10,878 bases of DNA from an uncultured Alphaproteobacteria bacterium (GCA_902517315.1 CABYBP010000026.1:1-10878); one strand, 5' to 3'. Shown: positions 1 through 6,251, counted from the stretch's first letter. Made by a program: numbers and translations. Notes: a model not told the origin generated them from the sequence alone.

Positions 1-756
1 AATAATTTTGAAAAATTAATTAATAAAAAAACAAAGTTAATATACTTAGAATCTCCTGGTACTGCTACATTTGATATCATCGATATACCTTTTATAACAA
101 AAATAGCTAAAAAAAATGATATACCGACTGTTATGGATAATACATGGGCATCACCATTATTTTGCAATCCAATTAAACTAGGAATAGATATTATAATTGA
201 TGCTGGAACTAAATATATAAATGGTCATTCAGATGTATTAATCGGTTTTGTTTCATCAAATAAAAAATATGCTAAAAAAATAAGAACTGCTACAAAGACT
301 CTAGGAATATGCCCTGGTTCAGATGAAGTTTATTTAGCAATTAGAGGAATACCGACTTTAAAAATAAGGATGAAGGAAATCGAGAACAACGCTTTATTAA
401 TGGCAAGATATTTATTAGATCATCATCTAGTAGCTGATGTATTTCATCCAGCATTACCACATACAAAGAATCACAGAATATGGAAAAGAGATTTCTCAGG
501 CAGTACAGGTTTATTTTCATTTATACTTAAAAAGAAATATTCAAATAATAAAATTGAAAAATTTTTTAATAAACTTAAAATTTTTAAGTTAGGATATAGT
601 TGGGGTGGATTTGATAGTCTAATTACCTTTCCTCCACTTGCTAAGAGAGAGTTTAAAAATAAAAATACAGGTACTTTGATTAGATTATATTGTGGATTAG
701 AAGATATTGATGATCAAATAAAAGATATTAAAATTGCATTAAATATTTTAAATTAA
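1..756 (+). CDS. metC: Cystathionine beta-lyase, 5'-truncated by the window edge
   Basis: This is a PLP-dependent Cys/Met-metabolism enzyme that would cleave cystathionine to homocysteine, pyruvate and ammonia in the cytoplasm. The reading frame is open from base 1; 251 codons are visible against about 390 in the family, so roughly the first 140 residues are missing. The visible part starts with the LESPGTATFDI and MDNTWASPLF blocks typical of MetC. The PLP-binding lysine lies in AGTKYINGHSD, encoded at 211-213. Later blocks GSDEVYLAIRG, FHPALPHTKNH, FSGSTGLFSF and LGYSWGGFDSLI also fit cystathionine beta-lyase better than cystathionine gamma-synthase. The stop codon at 754-756 directly touches the ATG of the permease gene, so the two are probably co-transcribed. 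The main alternative is another lyase of the same fold, such as methionine gamma-lyase, which I think less likely. Confidence 0.88.
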   Translation, partial: NNFEKLINKKTKLIYLESPGTATFDIIDIPFITKIAKKNDIPTVMDNTWASPLFCNPIKLGIDIIIDAGTKYINGHSDVLIGFVSSNKKYAKKIRTATKTLGICPGSDEVYLAIRGIPTLKIRMKEIENNALLMARYLLDHHLVADVFHPALPHTKNHRIWKRDFSGSTGLFSFILKKKYSNNKIEKFFNKLKIFKLGYSWGGFDSLITFPPLAKREFKNKNTGTLIRLYCGLEDIDDQIKDIKIALNILN

Positions 757-1491
757 ATGGATTTTTATTTTTATTTTTTTGCATCTTTAGGTGTCTTTGT
801 ATTTGGTATCTCTAAAGGTGGTGTACCTGGGCCAGTAGCAATGTTAGCAGTACCTGTAATGTCTTTTGTAATGAGTCCTTTGCAAGCTGCCGGTATTTTA
901 TTACCACTTTTAATAATAATGGATTTTTCAGCAATCTATTTATATTGGAAAAAATGGATTAATAGTATTTTAAAAATTATAATACCAGCATCTATAATTG
1001 GTATTTTATTTGGAACCCTAACTTTTGAATTTACCAATGAAGATCAGATAAGAATAATGGTAGGTATAATTTCAATTATTTTTGTTATAGTTTCATTTAT
1101 TCAGAAAAATAATTATTTACTCAAAACAACTAAATTTAAAGGTTACTTTTGGTCATCTGTAGCAGGATACACAAGTTTTTTAATTCATGCAGGGAACCCT
1201 CCTATTAATTTTTATATGCTTCCATTAAAACTAGATAAAATTTCATTCATAGGAACCATGACCTTGGCATTTATGGTAATAAATCTTGTAAAACTAATTC
1301 CTTATTATTATGTGGGATTATTAGCACCCTCAAACCTTATGATTTCTCTCTATTTACTTCCACTATCTTTTATAAGTGTTCTGATAGGTTATTTCCTTCA
1401 AAAAAGAATTCCTGAAAAATTATTTTTTAATATTGTCTATATTTTGCTTTTTTTAAGTGGATGTAAATTAATATATGATGGAATGATTTAA
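757..1491 (+). CDS. TauE/SafE family membrane permease (putative sulfite/sulfonate or anion exporter)
   Basis: This is a 244-residue hydrophobic inner-membrane protein with about eight predicted membrane segments (roughly residues 5-20, 26-60 as two, 73-90, 97-114, 130-150, 163-182, 195-214 and 224-240). The family signature appears twice in the expected pseudo-repeat arrangement: GISKGGVPGP near residues 17-26 and HAGNPPINFYMLP near 144-156. The length matches single-domain TauE/SafE proteins, which are described as exporters of sulfite, sulfoacetate or other small organic anions. The ATG follows the metC stop with no gap and no Shine-Dalgarno is visible, which suggests translational coupling. 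The substrate is not determined by the sequence; the metC neighbour makes a sulfur compound plausible, but this is inference. The gene converges on the minus-strand operon with a 13-base gap and no recognisable hairpin terminator. Confidence 0.85.
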   Translation: MDFYFYFFASLGVFVFGISKGGVPGPVAMLAVPVMSFVMSPLQAAGILLPLLIIMDFSAIYLYWKKWINSILKIIIPASIIGILFGTLTFEFTNEDQIRIMVGIISIIFVIVSFIQKNNYLLKTTKFKGYFWSSVAGYTSFLIHAGNPPINFYMLPLKLDKISFIGTMTLAFMVINLVKLIPYYYVGLLAPSNLMISLYLLPLSFISVLIGYFLQKRIPEKLFFNIVYILLFLSGCKLIYDGMI

Positions 1492-1504
1492 TATACGTTT
1501 TAAA

Positions 1505-1921
1505 TTATATTTTTGTTTTATAATCAGCCCTTTTATTTTTTCTTAAACCAAAAGGACCAGGTATAAACAATGTCATAGTATTAGTATTTGGTTTTAAATC
1601 AACTCTATGTAAGTGATCTGCAGATCTAAAACCAATGTATCCAGGACCTCTCCAAAATTTTCCTTTTTTTGTTGTTTCCCAATATCCACCTTTTAAAATA
1701 ACAGTGATATATGGGCAGAGATGATTATGCACTCCTTCACCATGATCATCATCTAACATTTTATGGATTAATATATTAAAAGGAAACCATTTGGGTCTTT
1801 TCCTAAATAATAAATAATATCTTTCCATCCAAGGTTTTGCTTTGTGATATTCTGGATGTGTAGGACCTCTGTCTAAAACAGTTTTTTTTCTTCCTAATTT
1901 TTCTAGAATTTTTAAGATCAT
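1505..1921 (-). CDS. Cupin-like protein of unknown function
   Basis: This is a 138-residue protein with no signal peptide or membrane segment. It has a cupin-type metal-binding pattern: H65-N-H67 in EGVHNHLCPYITVILKGGYWE, the acidic E82 at the end of that strand, then a second motif ADHLHRVDL with H103 and H105 as candidate ligands. H60 (DDDHGEG) is a further possible ligand. Similar small proteins are usually annotated only as cupin-domain or hypothetical, so no reaction can be assigned. It is the last gene of the minus-strand operon. Its ATG overlaps the stop of the nucleosidase gene as ATGA (1918-1921), so the two proteins are translationally coupled and may act on related substrates. A basic tail (residues 126-138) carries many lysines and arginines. 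Confidence 0.65.
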   Translation of the reverse strand: MILKILEKLGRKKTVLDRGPTHPEYHKAKPWMERYYLLFRKRPKWFPFNILIHKMLDDDHGEGVHNHLCPYITVILKGGYWETTKKGKFWRGPGYIGFRSADHLHRVDLKPNTNTMTLFIPGPFGLRKNKRADYKTKI

Positions 1922-2448
1922 TTTTTTAATTGAGGATATATTTCTGAAAATAATTTAGCTCCTTTTGAACAATTATCAATCCAATCATTATTTGAATTTT
2001 CATTTGCATAATCAGAAATATATTTAAAACATTTAAATTTAATGTTGTATAATTTGCATACTTTAGCAAAAGAGTAAGCCTCCATATCAACAATATCACA
2101 ATCTATTTCTACTGATGATTGAACAAAGCTATCTCCTGATGCACATATATAGCCCTCTTTGTTGTAACTAATTTTTGATATAGGATCAAAAGGTGTTTCA
2201 CCTAATTTAAAATCCATTAGACCTCTTGCATCCATATCTCTTTGAACAAACTCGGTGCATTCCACTAATCCTGATAGGTTTTTCTTTATTGATCCTGCTG
2301 TTCCATAGTTAATTATTTCATTGGGTTTAAATTTTGAAATTAATTCCATTATTTTGATTGTTGCATTTATTTTTCCTACACCTGAATAGTAAAAATCTTT
2401 AAGATTTGGAGTTTCTTCTTTTAGTGCTGCAATAAAAATTTGTCCCAT
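1918..2448 (-). CDS. Compact MTA/SAH nucleosidase-like protein (PNP/UDP phosphorylase superfamily)
   Basis: This 176-residue protein belongs to the nucleoside phosphorylase/nucleosidase fold. The motifs appear in family order: ALKEET at the N-terminus, SGVGKINA (22-29), NYGTAGS (48-53), CASGDSFV (102-109), DIVDMEAYSFAKVC (118-131) and YISDYANE (143-150). Compared with E. coli MTA/SAH nucleosidase, the three active-site acids have equivalents: E11/E12, E123 and D146. It is much shorter than the usual 230 or so residues, mostly because the beta hairpin between the N-terminal acid and the GVGK motif is missing. If active it would hydrolyse the N-glycosidic bond of a 5'-substituted adenosine or related nucleoside. 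The start overlaps the aldolase stop by one base (TAATG at 2446-2450), and the end overlaps the cupin gene. Substrate unknown; phosphorylase rather than hydrolase activity cannot be excluded. Confidence 0.75.
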   Translation of the reverse strand: MGQIFIAALKEETPNLKDFYYSGVGKINATIKIMELISKFKPNEIINYGTAGSIKKNLSGLVECTEFVQRDMDARGLMDFKLGETPFDPISKISYNKEGYICASGDSFVQSSVEIDCDIVDMEAYSFAKVCKLYNIKFKCFKYISDYANENSNNDWIDNCSKGAKLFSEIYPQLKK

Positions 2449-3278
2449 TAATTTGGGCCAATTTGTTTTATGATTTTTTTTGTAACTTTTGTTAAATCTT
2501 TAATCGTAGGTTTTAGTAATTGCAATCTATCATATGTTTTAGGATTATTTTTTAGATTTTTTCTCAAAGCTTCTCCAAAAGTCATTCTAATTTCAGTACC
2601 AATATTTAGTTTTGCTATTTTTGTTTTTCTTGCTAGTTTTTTTCTTTGCTGTAAAGGAATGCCGCTACTACCATGGAGAACTAAAGGGATTTTTGTTTTT
2701 GCTTCAATTAAATTTATTTTATTGAAATCAATACTTGCTTTTTTTGAAGTTTGTAAATGTGTATTACCAACTGAAATTGCCATTGCATCAATATTACTTT
2801 TGTTTGCAAAAATTATTGCATCTTCAATATTAGTACCTTCTGAAATTTTACCGTTATCATAACCTACAAAACCTATTTCCCCCTCAACAGAAATATTATG
2901 TTTATGAGCTCTTGAAGCAATTTTTTTACTAATTTTTATATTTTCTTTTAAAGTTAATTTAGAGCCATCAAACATTACAGATGTAAATCCACTATCAATA
3001 CCTTCATAACATTCATCTAAAGTATATCCATGATCAACATGACAACAAATGTTCGTTTTTGTTTGACTAGCTAAATATCTAAACATTTTTCCTAATATGG
3101 GAATTGGTGTATGCGCTCTACATGAAGGACCAGCTTGCAATATAATTGGAATTCCAGTTTCATCAGCAGCTTGTGTAAAAGCTAAGGCATCGTCCCATCC
3201 TAGTACAACTAAACCTGCTACTGCATAATTATTTTTATTTGCATCTTTTAAAATATTTTTTAAATTTACAGCTGTCAT
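2448..3278 (-). CDS. Class II (zinc) ketose-bisphosphate aldolase, probable IolJ-type
   Basis: This 276-residue cytoplasmic aldolase has the class II fructose-bisphosphate aldolase pattern: HVDHG (residues 80-84) with catalytic D82 and zinc ligand H83, SVMFDGS (100-106), VEGEIG (131-136), H174 in ISVGNTHL, LHGSSGIP (201-208) with zinc ligand H202, and KLNIGTE (223-229) for phosphate binding. Lying directly after iolB and iolC, it most likely cleaves 2-deoxy-5-keto-gluconate 6-phosphate to DHAP and malonic semialdehyde, the IolJ step. Fructose- or tagatose-bisphosphate cleavage remains possible because family membership alone does not settle substrate. The residue after H174 is leucine rather than the common glycine. 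The ATG touches the iolB stop with no gap, and the stop shares one base with the nucleosidase start. Confidence 0.85.
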   Translation of the reverse strand: MTAVNLKNILKDANKNNYAVAGLVVLGWDDALAFTQAADETGIPIILQAGPSCRAHTPIPILGKMFRYLASQTKTNICCHVDHGYTLDECYEGIDSGFTSVMFDGSKLTLKENIKISKKIASRAHKHNISVEGEIGFVGYDNGKISEGTNIEDAIIFANKSNIDAMAISVGNTHLQTSKKASIDFNKINLIEAKTKIPLVLHGSSGIPLQQRKKLARKTKIAKLNIGTEIRMTFGEALRKNLKNNPKTYDRLQLLKPTIKDLTKVTKKIIKQIGPN

Positions 3279-4121
3279 TTATTTATATTTAGCAATCATA
3301 TCCTTAATTCCTGGAATAGTTTCTACCTGATAAGCATGTTCAGGTTGAAAATATTGCACAAGAGATCTTTGAGATAATCCGCCAAGAATTGTAAAATAAT
3401 ACATTTCATAACCAGGTGCCACAACACAAGGATGATAGCCTGCTCTAATCATAATGGTTGAACCATCAATTATATGTTCAGCTTTACCAACTTTATTATC
3501 AACTTGCTGAAACATTTGAAAACCAAAACCATTTTTAGGTTTAAACCTATAATTATATGTTTCATCATGTCTTGTCTCATCAGGTAAACGATCTGTGTCA
3601 TGTTTATGCGGTGGAAATCCTGACCAACCTCCCTGCCCTACAGTATAAAGTTCATTACAAAGCAATCTTCCAACTTTGTCATGATGTTTAGCGCCTAAAA
3701 TATGTTTAATTTTTCTATGTGTTTTAGTATCATCAGAACCATATTGAACTAAATCTATTTCATTTGCACGAACAGCAAAAGGTTCCAATGTTTTATCATA
3801 CTTCGCACCTGCTATAAAAATTTCGGAATTGTCTACTAATGATGTAAATTGAGCTTTTGTATTAGACGGAACATATACACCTTCTGGCTCTCCATCCCAC
3901 ACATCAACTTTTCTAGTGCCTAATGACTCAACTTTTATTCCTTCAATTTCTACATTAATTGTTCCAGTAGCAGGTACTATACATGTTTCATAACCAGGGG
4001 TTTGATACTCAAAAGATTGATCTTTATTTAATTTTACTATGTTAAAATAATTTAAAGGAACTCTGCTATCCTCTATATCTACAATTGGCTTGTTCTTATT
4101 ATCAAATGGCGGAATATGCAT
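3279..4121 (-). CDS. iolB: 5-deoxy-glucuronate isomerase
   Basis: IolB converts 5-deoxy-D-glucuronate to 2-deoxy-5-keto-D-gluconate in myo-inositol catabolism. I chose the ATG at 4119-4121 (280 residues). It begins one base after the iolC stop and has a strong AAGGAG Shine-Dalgarno six bases upstream; an in-frame ATG at 4134-4136 would add five residues but has no such site. In this numbering the second cupin domain shows GGWSGFPPHKHD with H172 and H174, then E187 in DETYNYRF, GFGFQMFQQ near 198-206, and H230 in GYHPCVVAPGYEMYY. These are the metal ligands and surrounding blocks expected for IolB. The length is close to the roughly 270 residues of known members. It lies between iolC and the aldolase in pathway-relevant company. 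Confidence 0.93.
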   Translation of the reverse strand: MHIPPFDNKNKPIVDIEDSRVPLNYFNIVKLNKDQSFEYQTPGYETCIVPATGTINVEIEGIKVESLGTRKVDVWDGEPEGVYVPSNTKAQFTSLVDNSEIFIAGAKYDKTLEPFAVRANEIDLVQYGSDDTKTHRKIKHILGAKHHDKVGRLLCNELYTVGQGGWSGFPPHKHDTDRLPDETRHDETYNYRFKPKNGFGFQMFQQVDNKVGKAEHIIDGSTIMIRAGYHPCVVAPGYEMYYFTILGGLSQRSLVQYFQPEHAYQVETIPGIKDMIAKYK

Positions 4122-4122
4122 A

Positions 4123-5109
4123 TTACTCTCCTTCATTAATTTTATTATTTTTCATAAACTCCAAAATTTCATTTAAATTTGGCATTGCTGGCGCGCAACC
4201 AACTTTTGTTACTACAATAGCTGCTGCGGCTGAACCTATTTCAATAGATTTTTCTAAATCATTAGACTTTAAAATTGATCCTATTAATGATCCCATAAAT
4301 GCATCACCGGCTCCAGTTGGTTTCAAAGGCTTAATGGTAAATATTCCTTTTTTAATTTCTTTATTCATTGCAAAAGTAATAGAGCCTTTTTCACCTTTTT
4401 TATAAATAATTAAGCTTATATTTTTAGCTAATTGTTTAGCATGATCCAAACCATTGTTATAATCACCAGCTAAAACTCCAAACTCATCATCATTGCCAAT
4501 TACACCACTACACTTACTTGCTGCTAAATTATAAACTTCTTTTGCTTTATTTGATGATTCCCAAGTATATGGTCTATAGTCAATGTCCATAATTACAGGA
4601 ATATTATTTTTATTTGCTATATCTAAAGCATATAATGTAGCGCTCCTTGAAGGTTCAGCTGCTAAAGAAGTTCCAGTCATTAATAAACAATCAAAATTTT
4701 GTATATTAGCATTTTCAACATCATCTCTATTTAAAAATAAATCAGAAGCTTTATGTCTATAAATAATTGATTGATGATCTTTAACTGTGCTTTCAACTAT
4801 AGCGAAAGAAATTCTTGATTCATTTTTTTCAACTTTTACTAATTTGTTTTTAACGCCATAATGATTTAGTTGATTAATAGCCAATCTACCTAAAGCATCA
4901 TCAGATACTCTTGTCAGTAAATTACAATTACCTCCAAATAAAGTTAATTGAACACCCATATTTGCAGATGATCCTCCTAGATGAGTAACAAAGTATTTGG
5001 CATTTTCAGTTTTAGCCCCTGGTGGATCAGGATAAATATCAATACCCGCTCTACCTATGAGTAAAAAATTATTTTCTTGAATTTTCGAAACTAAAAATTC
5101 AAATGACAT
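4123..5109 (-). CDS. iolC: 5-dehydro-2-deoxygluconokinase, PfkB family
   Basis: This 328-residue ribokinase/PfkB-family kinase would phosphorylate 2-deoxy-5-keto-D-gluconate at C6 using ATP. Visible motifs are the N-terminal substrate-binding GGSSANMGVQLTLFGG (45-60), DIDYRPYTW (175-183), which is characteristic of IolC-type kinases, the GNDDEF block (205-210), and the C-terminal signature PTGAGDAF (264-271) with catalytic base D269 and the anion hole. It is a stand-alone kinase: the C-terminal DUF2090 extension found fused to IolC in some proteobacteria is absent, consistent with a separate aldolase gene downstream. Only four bases (AAAA) separate it from the upstream GFA gene, and its last codons contain the Shine-Dalgarno of iolB. 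Another sugar kinase specificity is possible, but iolB directly downstream supports IolC. Confidence 0.9.
   Translation of the reverse strand: MSFEFLVSKIQENNFLLIGRAGIDIYPDPPGAKTENAKYFVTHLGGSSANMGVQLTLFGGNCNLLTRVSDDALGRLAINQLNHYGVKNKLVKVEKNESRISFAIVESTVKDHQSIIYRHKASDLFLNRDDVENANIQNFDCLLMTGTSLAAEPSRSATLYALDIANKNNIPVIMDIDYRPYTWESSNKAKEVYNLAASKCSGVIGNDDEFGVLAGDYNNGLDHAKQLAKNISLIIYKKGEKGSITFAMNKEIKKGIFTIKPLKPTGAGDAFMGSLIGSILKSNDLEKSIEIGSAAAAIVVTKVGCAPAMPNLNEILEFMKNNKINEGE
4128..4133 (-). promoter_or_regulatory. Shine-Dalgarno site that fixes the iolB start
   Basis: AAGGAG on the minus strand lies six bases before the ATG at 4121-4119. It is inside the last codons of iolC, whose stop codon overlaps the spacer. 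Most other genes in the window have no recognisable ribosome-binding site, so this strong one is notable and decides the iolB start. Confidence 0.75.
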
Positions 5110-5113
5110 AAAA

Positions 5114-5455
5114 TTATTTATTTTTCATATCAATAAAGTCAGCTTCATACTTAAAAGGGTCTATTGCATCTATACATCCAATATTTATTGCTGCACCATT
5201 TGGATCACTTCTCCTATGATGATGAGTATAGATGCCACAAATCTTACAAAAAAAATGTTCAGCAATCATTGTATTAAATTTGTAAGAAGTTAAGTTTTCT
5301 TTTCCTTTTAGAATATTTATTGCTTTTTTAGGAACCATACACATTTTAGCATTTTTTCTTATACAAATAGAGCAGTTACACTGTTTTATGATTTCTAAGT
5401 CTGTTAAAACTTCTATTTGAATAGCTCCGCAATGACAATTTAAATTATATTTCAT
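5114..5455 (-). CDS. GFA/CENP-V domain zinc protein
   Basis: This 113-residue protein has the cysteine pattern of the glutathione-dependent formaldehyde-activating (GFA) fold: C7-H-C9 in CHCGAI, C26-N-C28-x2-C31 in CNCSIC, and C70-x2-C73 in FFCKICGIYTHHH, binding two zinc ions in characterised members. I chose the ATG at 5453-5455 because family homology starts at MKYNLNCHCG. A longer frame to 5530 would add 25 hydrophobic, non-homologous residues and run across the promoter and into the divergent gene. It is the first gene of the operon that continues with iolC four bases downstream. GFA-fold proteins are often of unknown substrate and some act on glutathione adducts. A role with the aldehyde product of the aldolase is conceivable but only inference. 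Confidence 0.82.
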   Translation of the reverse strand: MKYNLNCHCGAIQIEVLTDLEIIKQCNCSICIRKNAKMCMVPKKAINILKGKENLTSYKFNTMIAEHFFCKICGIYTHHHRRSDPNGAAINIGCIDAIDPFKYEADFIDMKNK

Positions 5456-5468
5456 TATATTTAAGTAT

Positions 5469-5497
5469 ATTATAAAGTTTGATATAATAAAAGTTAA
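5469..5497 (-). promoter_or_regulatory. Probable promoter of the GFA-iolC-iolB-aldolase-nucleosidase-cupin operon
   Basis: On the minus strand, TTAACT (5497-5492) and a perfect TATAAT (5474-5469) are separated by 17 bases, fitting a sigma-70-type promoter. Transcription would start near 5462, leaving a leader of about seven bases before the GFA ATG at 5455. The elements interleave with the plus-strand -10 box of the oxygenase gene, so both promoters can hardly be occupied at once. No clear operator palindrome is visible. Confidence 0.5.
5483..5488 (+). promoter_or_regulatory. Probable -10 box for the oxygenase gene
   Basis: A perfect TATAAT lies 15 bases before the oxygenase ATG, implying a leader of only about eight or nine bases. 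The best -35 match at 17-base spacing is weak (TTTAAG at 5460-5465). In this AT-rich DNA such a match could arise by chance, but the position in a 48-base divergent intergenic region supports it. Confidence 0.45.
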
Positions 5498-5503
5498 TAA
5501 ATC

Positions 5504-6124
5504 ATGAACGAAAATACGATTCAAGGTCAAATTATAAGACCGTTTTCGCCAGCTATCGGTAAATATAAATTACATGAAGATACAATAAATATAATTAATA
5601 ATCATATTGATGAAATATTGAAAGATGAAAATAAAATTGATGAATTATATCACGGTAAACAATTAGCTGGAGAAATTAAATATGAAATTAGATTAACAAA
5701 AGAATTTCTTGATCGACATTTAAAAGATATTATTTATAAATTTGTATTCAATTTTGTAAAATCAACATTACAAAAAGAAATTAAGAAATTTGATTTAAAA
5801 TCTAGTTGGGCTGTTTGTCAATTTGAGTGTGATTATAATCCAATTCATTGGCATGATGGTCATCTATCAGGAGTAATGTATACAAAAATGCCAAATGACT
5901 TGGGATCATCATACAAAGATCAAAATAACAATGGCAAAATAGCGTTTGTACATGGTTCGACACAACTTTTGGTTTCTTCCGTGTATGATGTTAAGCCTGA
6001 GGTTGGAGATTTATTTATATTTCCTAGTTATATGATGCACACAGTATACCCATTCTTTTCTGAAGAAGAAAGAAGGTCTGTTTCTTTTAATGCATTTATA
6101 GATGAGGATGCGGCAAAAATTTAA
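5504..6124 (+). CDS. Putative 2OG-Fe(II) oxygenase (PF13759/TIGR02466-like)
   Basis: This 206-residue soluble protein resembles the putative 2-oxoglutarate/Fe(II)-dependent dioxygenase family. The core block is NPIHWHDGHLSGVMY (112-126), with H115, H117 and D118 as candidate iron ligands. It is followed by GKIAFVHGS (144-152), VKPEVGDLFIFPSYMMHTVYPF (163-184) with distal histidine H179, and RRSVSFNAF (190-198) with R190 or R191 as the likely 2OG carboxylate ligand. The order and spacing match the double-stranded beta helix of the family. The substrate is unknown; members are often annotated only as putative oxygenases. It is transcribed divergently from the GFA-iol operon and ends four bases before the 3' end of the convergent tRNA. 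No Shine-Dalgarno is present and the leader is very short. Confidence 0.75.
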   Translation: MNENTIQGQIIRPFSPAIGKYKLHEDTINIINNHIDEILKDENKIDELYHGKQLAGEIKYEIRLTKEFLDRHLKDIIYKFVFNFVKSTLQKEIKKFDLKSSWAVCQFECDYNPIHWHDGHLSGVMYTKMPNDLGSSYKDQNNNGKIAFVHGSTQLLVSSVYDVKPEVGDLFIFPSYMMHTVYPFFSEEERRSVSFNAFIDEDAAKI

Positions 6125-6128
6125 TATT

Positions 6129-6204
6129 TGGCGCGCCCGAAATGATTCGAACATTTGACCTACCGCTTAGAAGGCGGTTGCTCTATCCACTGAGCTACGG
6201 GCGC
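6129..6204 (-). tRNA. tRNA-Arg (anticodon UCU), with encoded CCA
   Basis: The minus strand folds into a complete cloverleaf. The acceptor stem GCGCCCG pairs perfectly with CGGGCGC, the D arm is GCTC/GAGC with GG in an eight-base loop, the anticodon stem ACCGC/GCGGT encloses CTTCTAA giving anticodon TCT, and the T arm AAATG/CATTT encloses TTCGAAT. Discriminator G is followed by an encoded CCA (6131-6129). It reads AGA codons, which are favoured in AT-rich genomes. It lies downstream of the NDUFS4-like gene on the same strand. A TATGAT at 6223-6218 could serve as its own -10 box, but no good -35 is visible, so processing from the upstream transcript is equally possible. Confidence 0.97.
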
Positions 6205-6251
6205 TTAATTTGCATTTATCATAGTCTAAAAAATAAAGAAAGAAATTATAC

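Noticed and set aside
1492..1504. Shared bidirectional terminator between the permease and the cupin gene
   Set aside because: The 13-base gap has no inverted repeat able to form a stable hairpin, only AT-rich sequence.
1918..2448. Nucleosidase-like gene as a decayed pseudogene
   Set aside because: The frame is intact, overlaps both neighbours in coupled fashion and keeps all key acidic residues, so shortness looks like compaction rather than decay.
2470..2862. Open reading frame of 130 codons on the plus strand
   Set aside because: It lies entirely antisense to the aldolase, which has clear catalytic motifs; its translation is low-complexity hydrophobic and Phe-rich, as expected from reversed lysine-rich AT-rich coding sequence.
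4122..4136. Upstream ATG for iolB at 4134-4136
   Set aside because: It has no ribosome-binding site, and the AAGGAG that serves the next ATG lies inside it.
4085..4405. Open reading frame of 106 codons on the plus strand
   Set aside because: It is antisense to the ends of iolB and iolC, both well supported, and shows no recognisable motif.
5456..5530. Longer N-terminus for the GFA protein
   Set aside because: The 25 extra residues are hydrophobic and outside the family homology, and the extension would overlap the divergent oxygenase start and the promoter elements.
6129..6204. tRNA-Arg as an integration site for a mobile element
   Set aside because: No integrase, no second copy of the tRNA 3' end and no compositional break are visible nearby; both flanks are ordinary genes.
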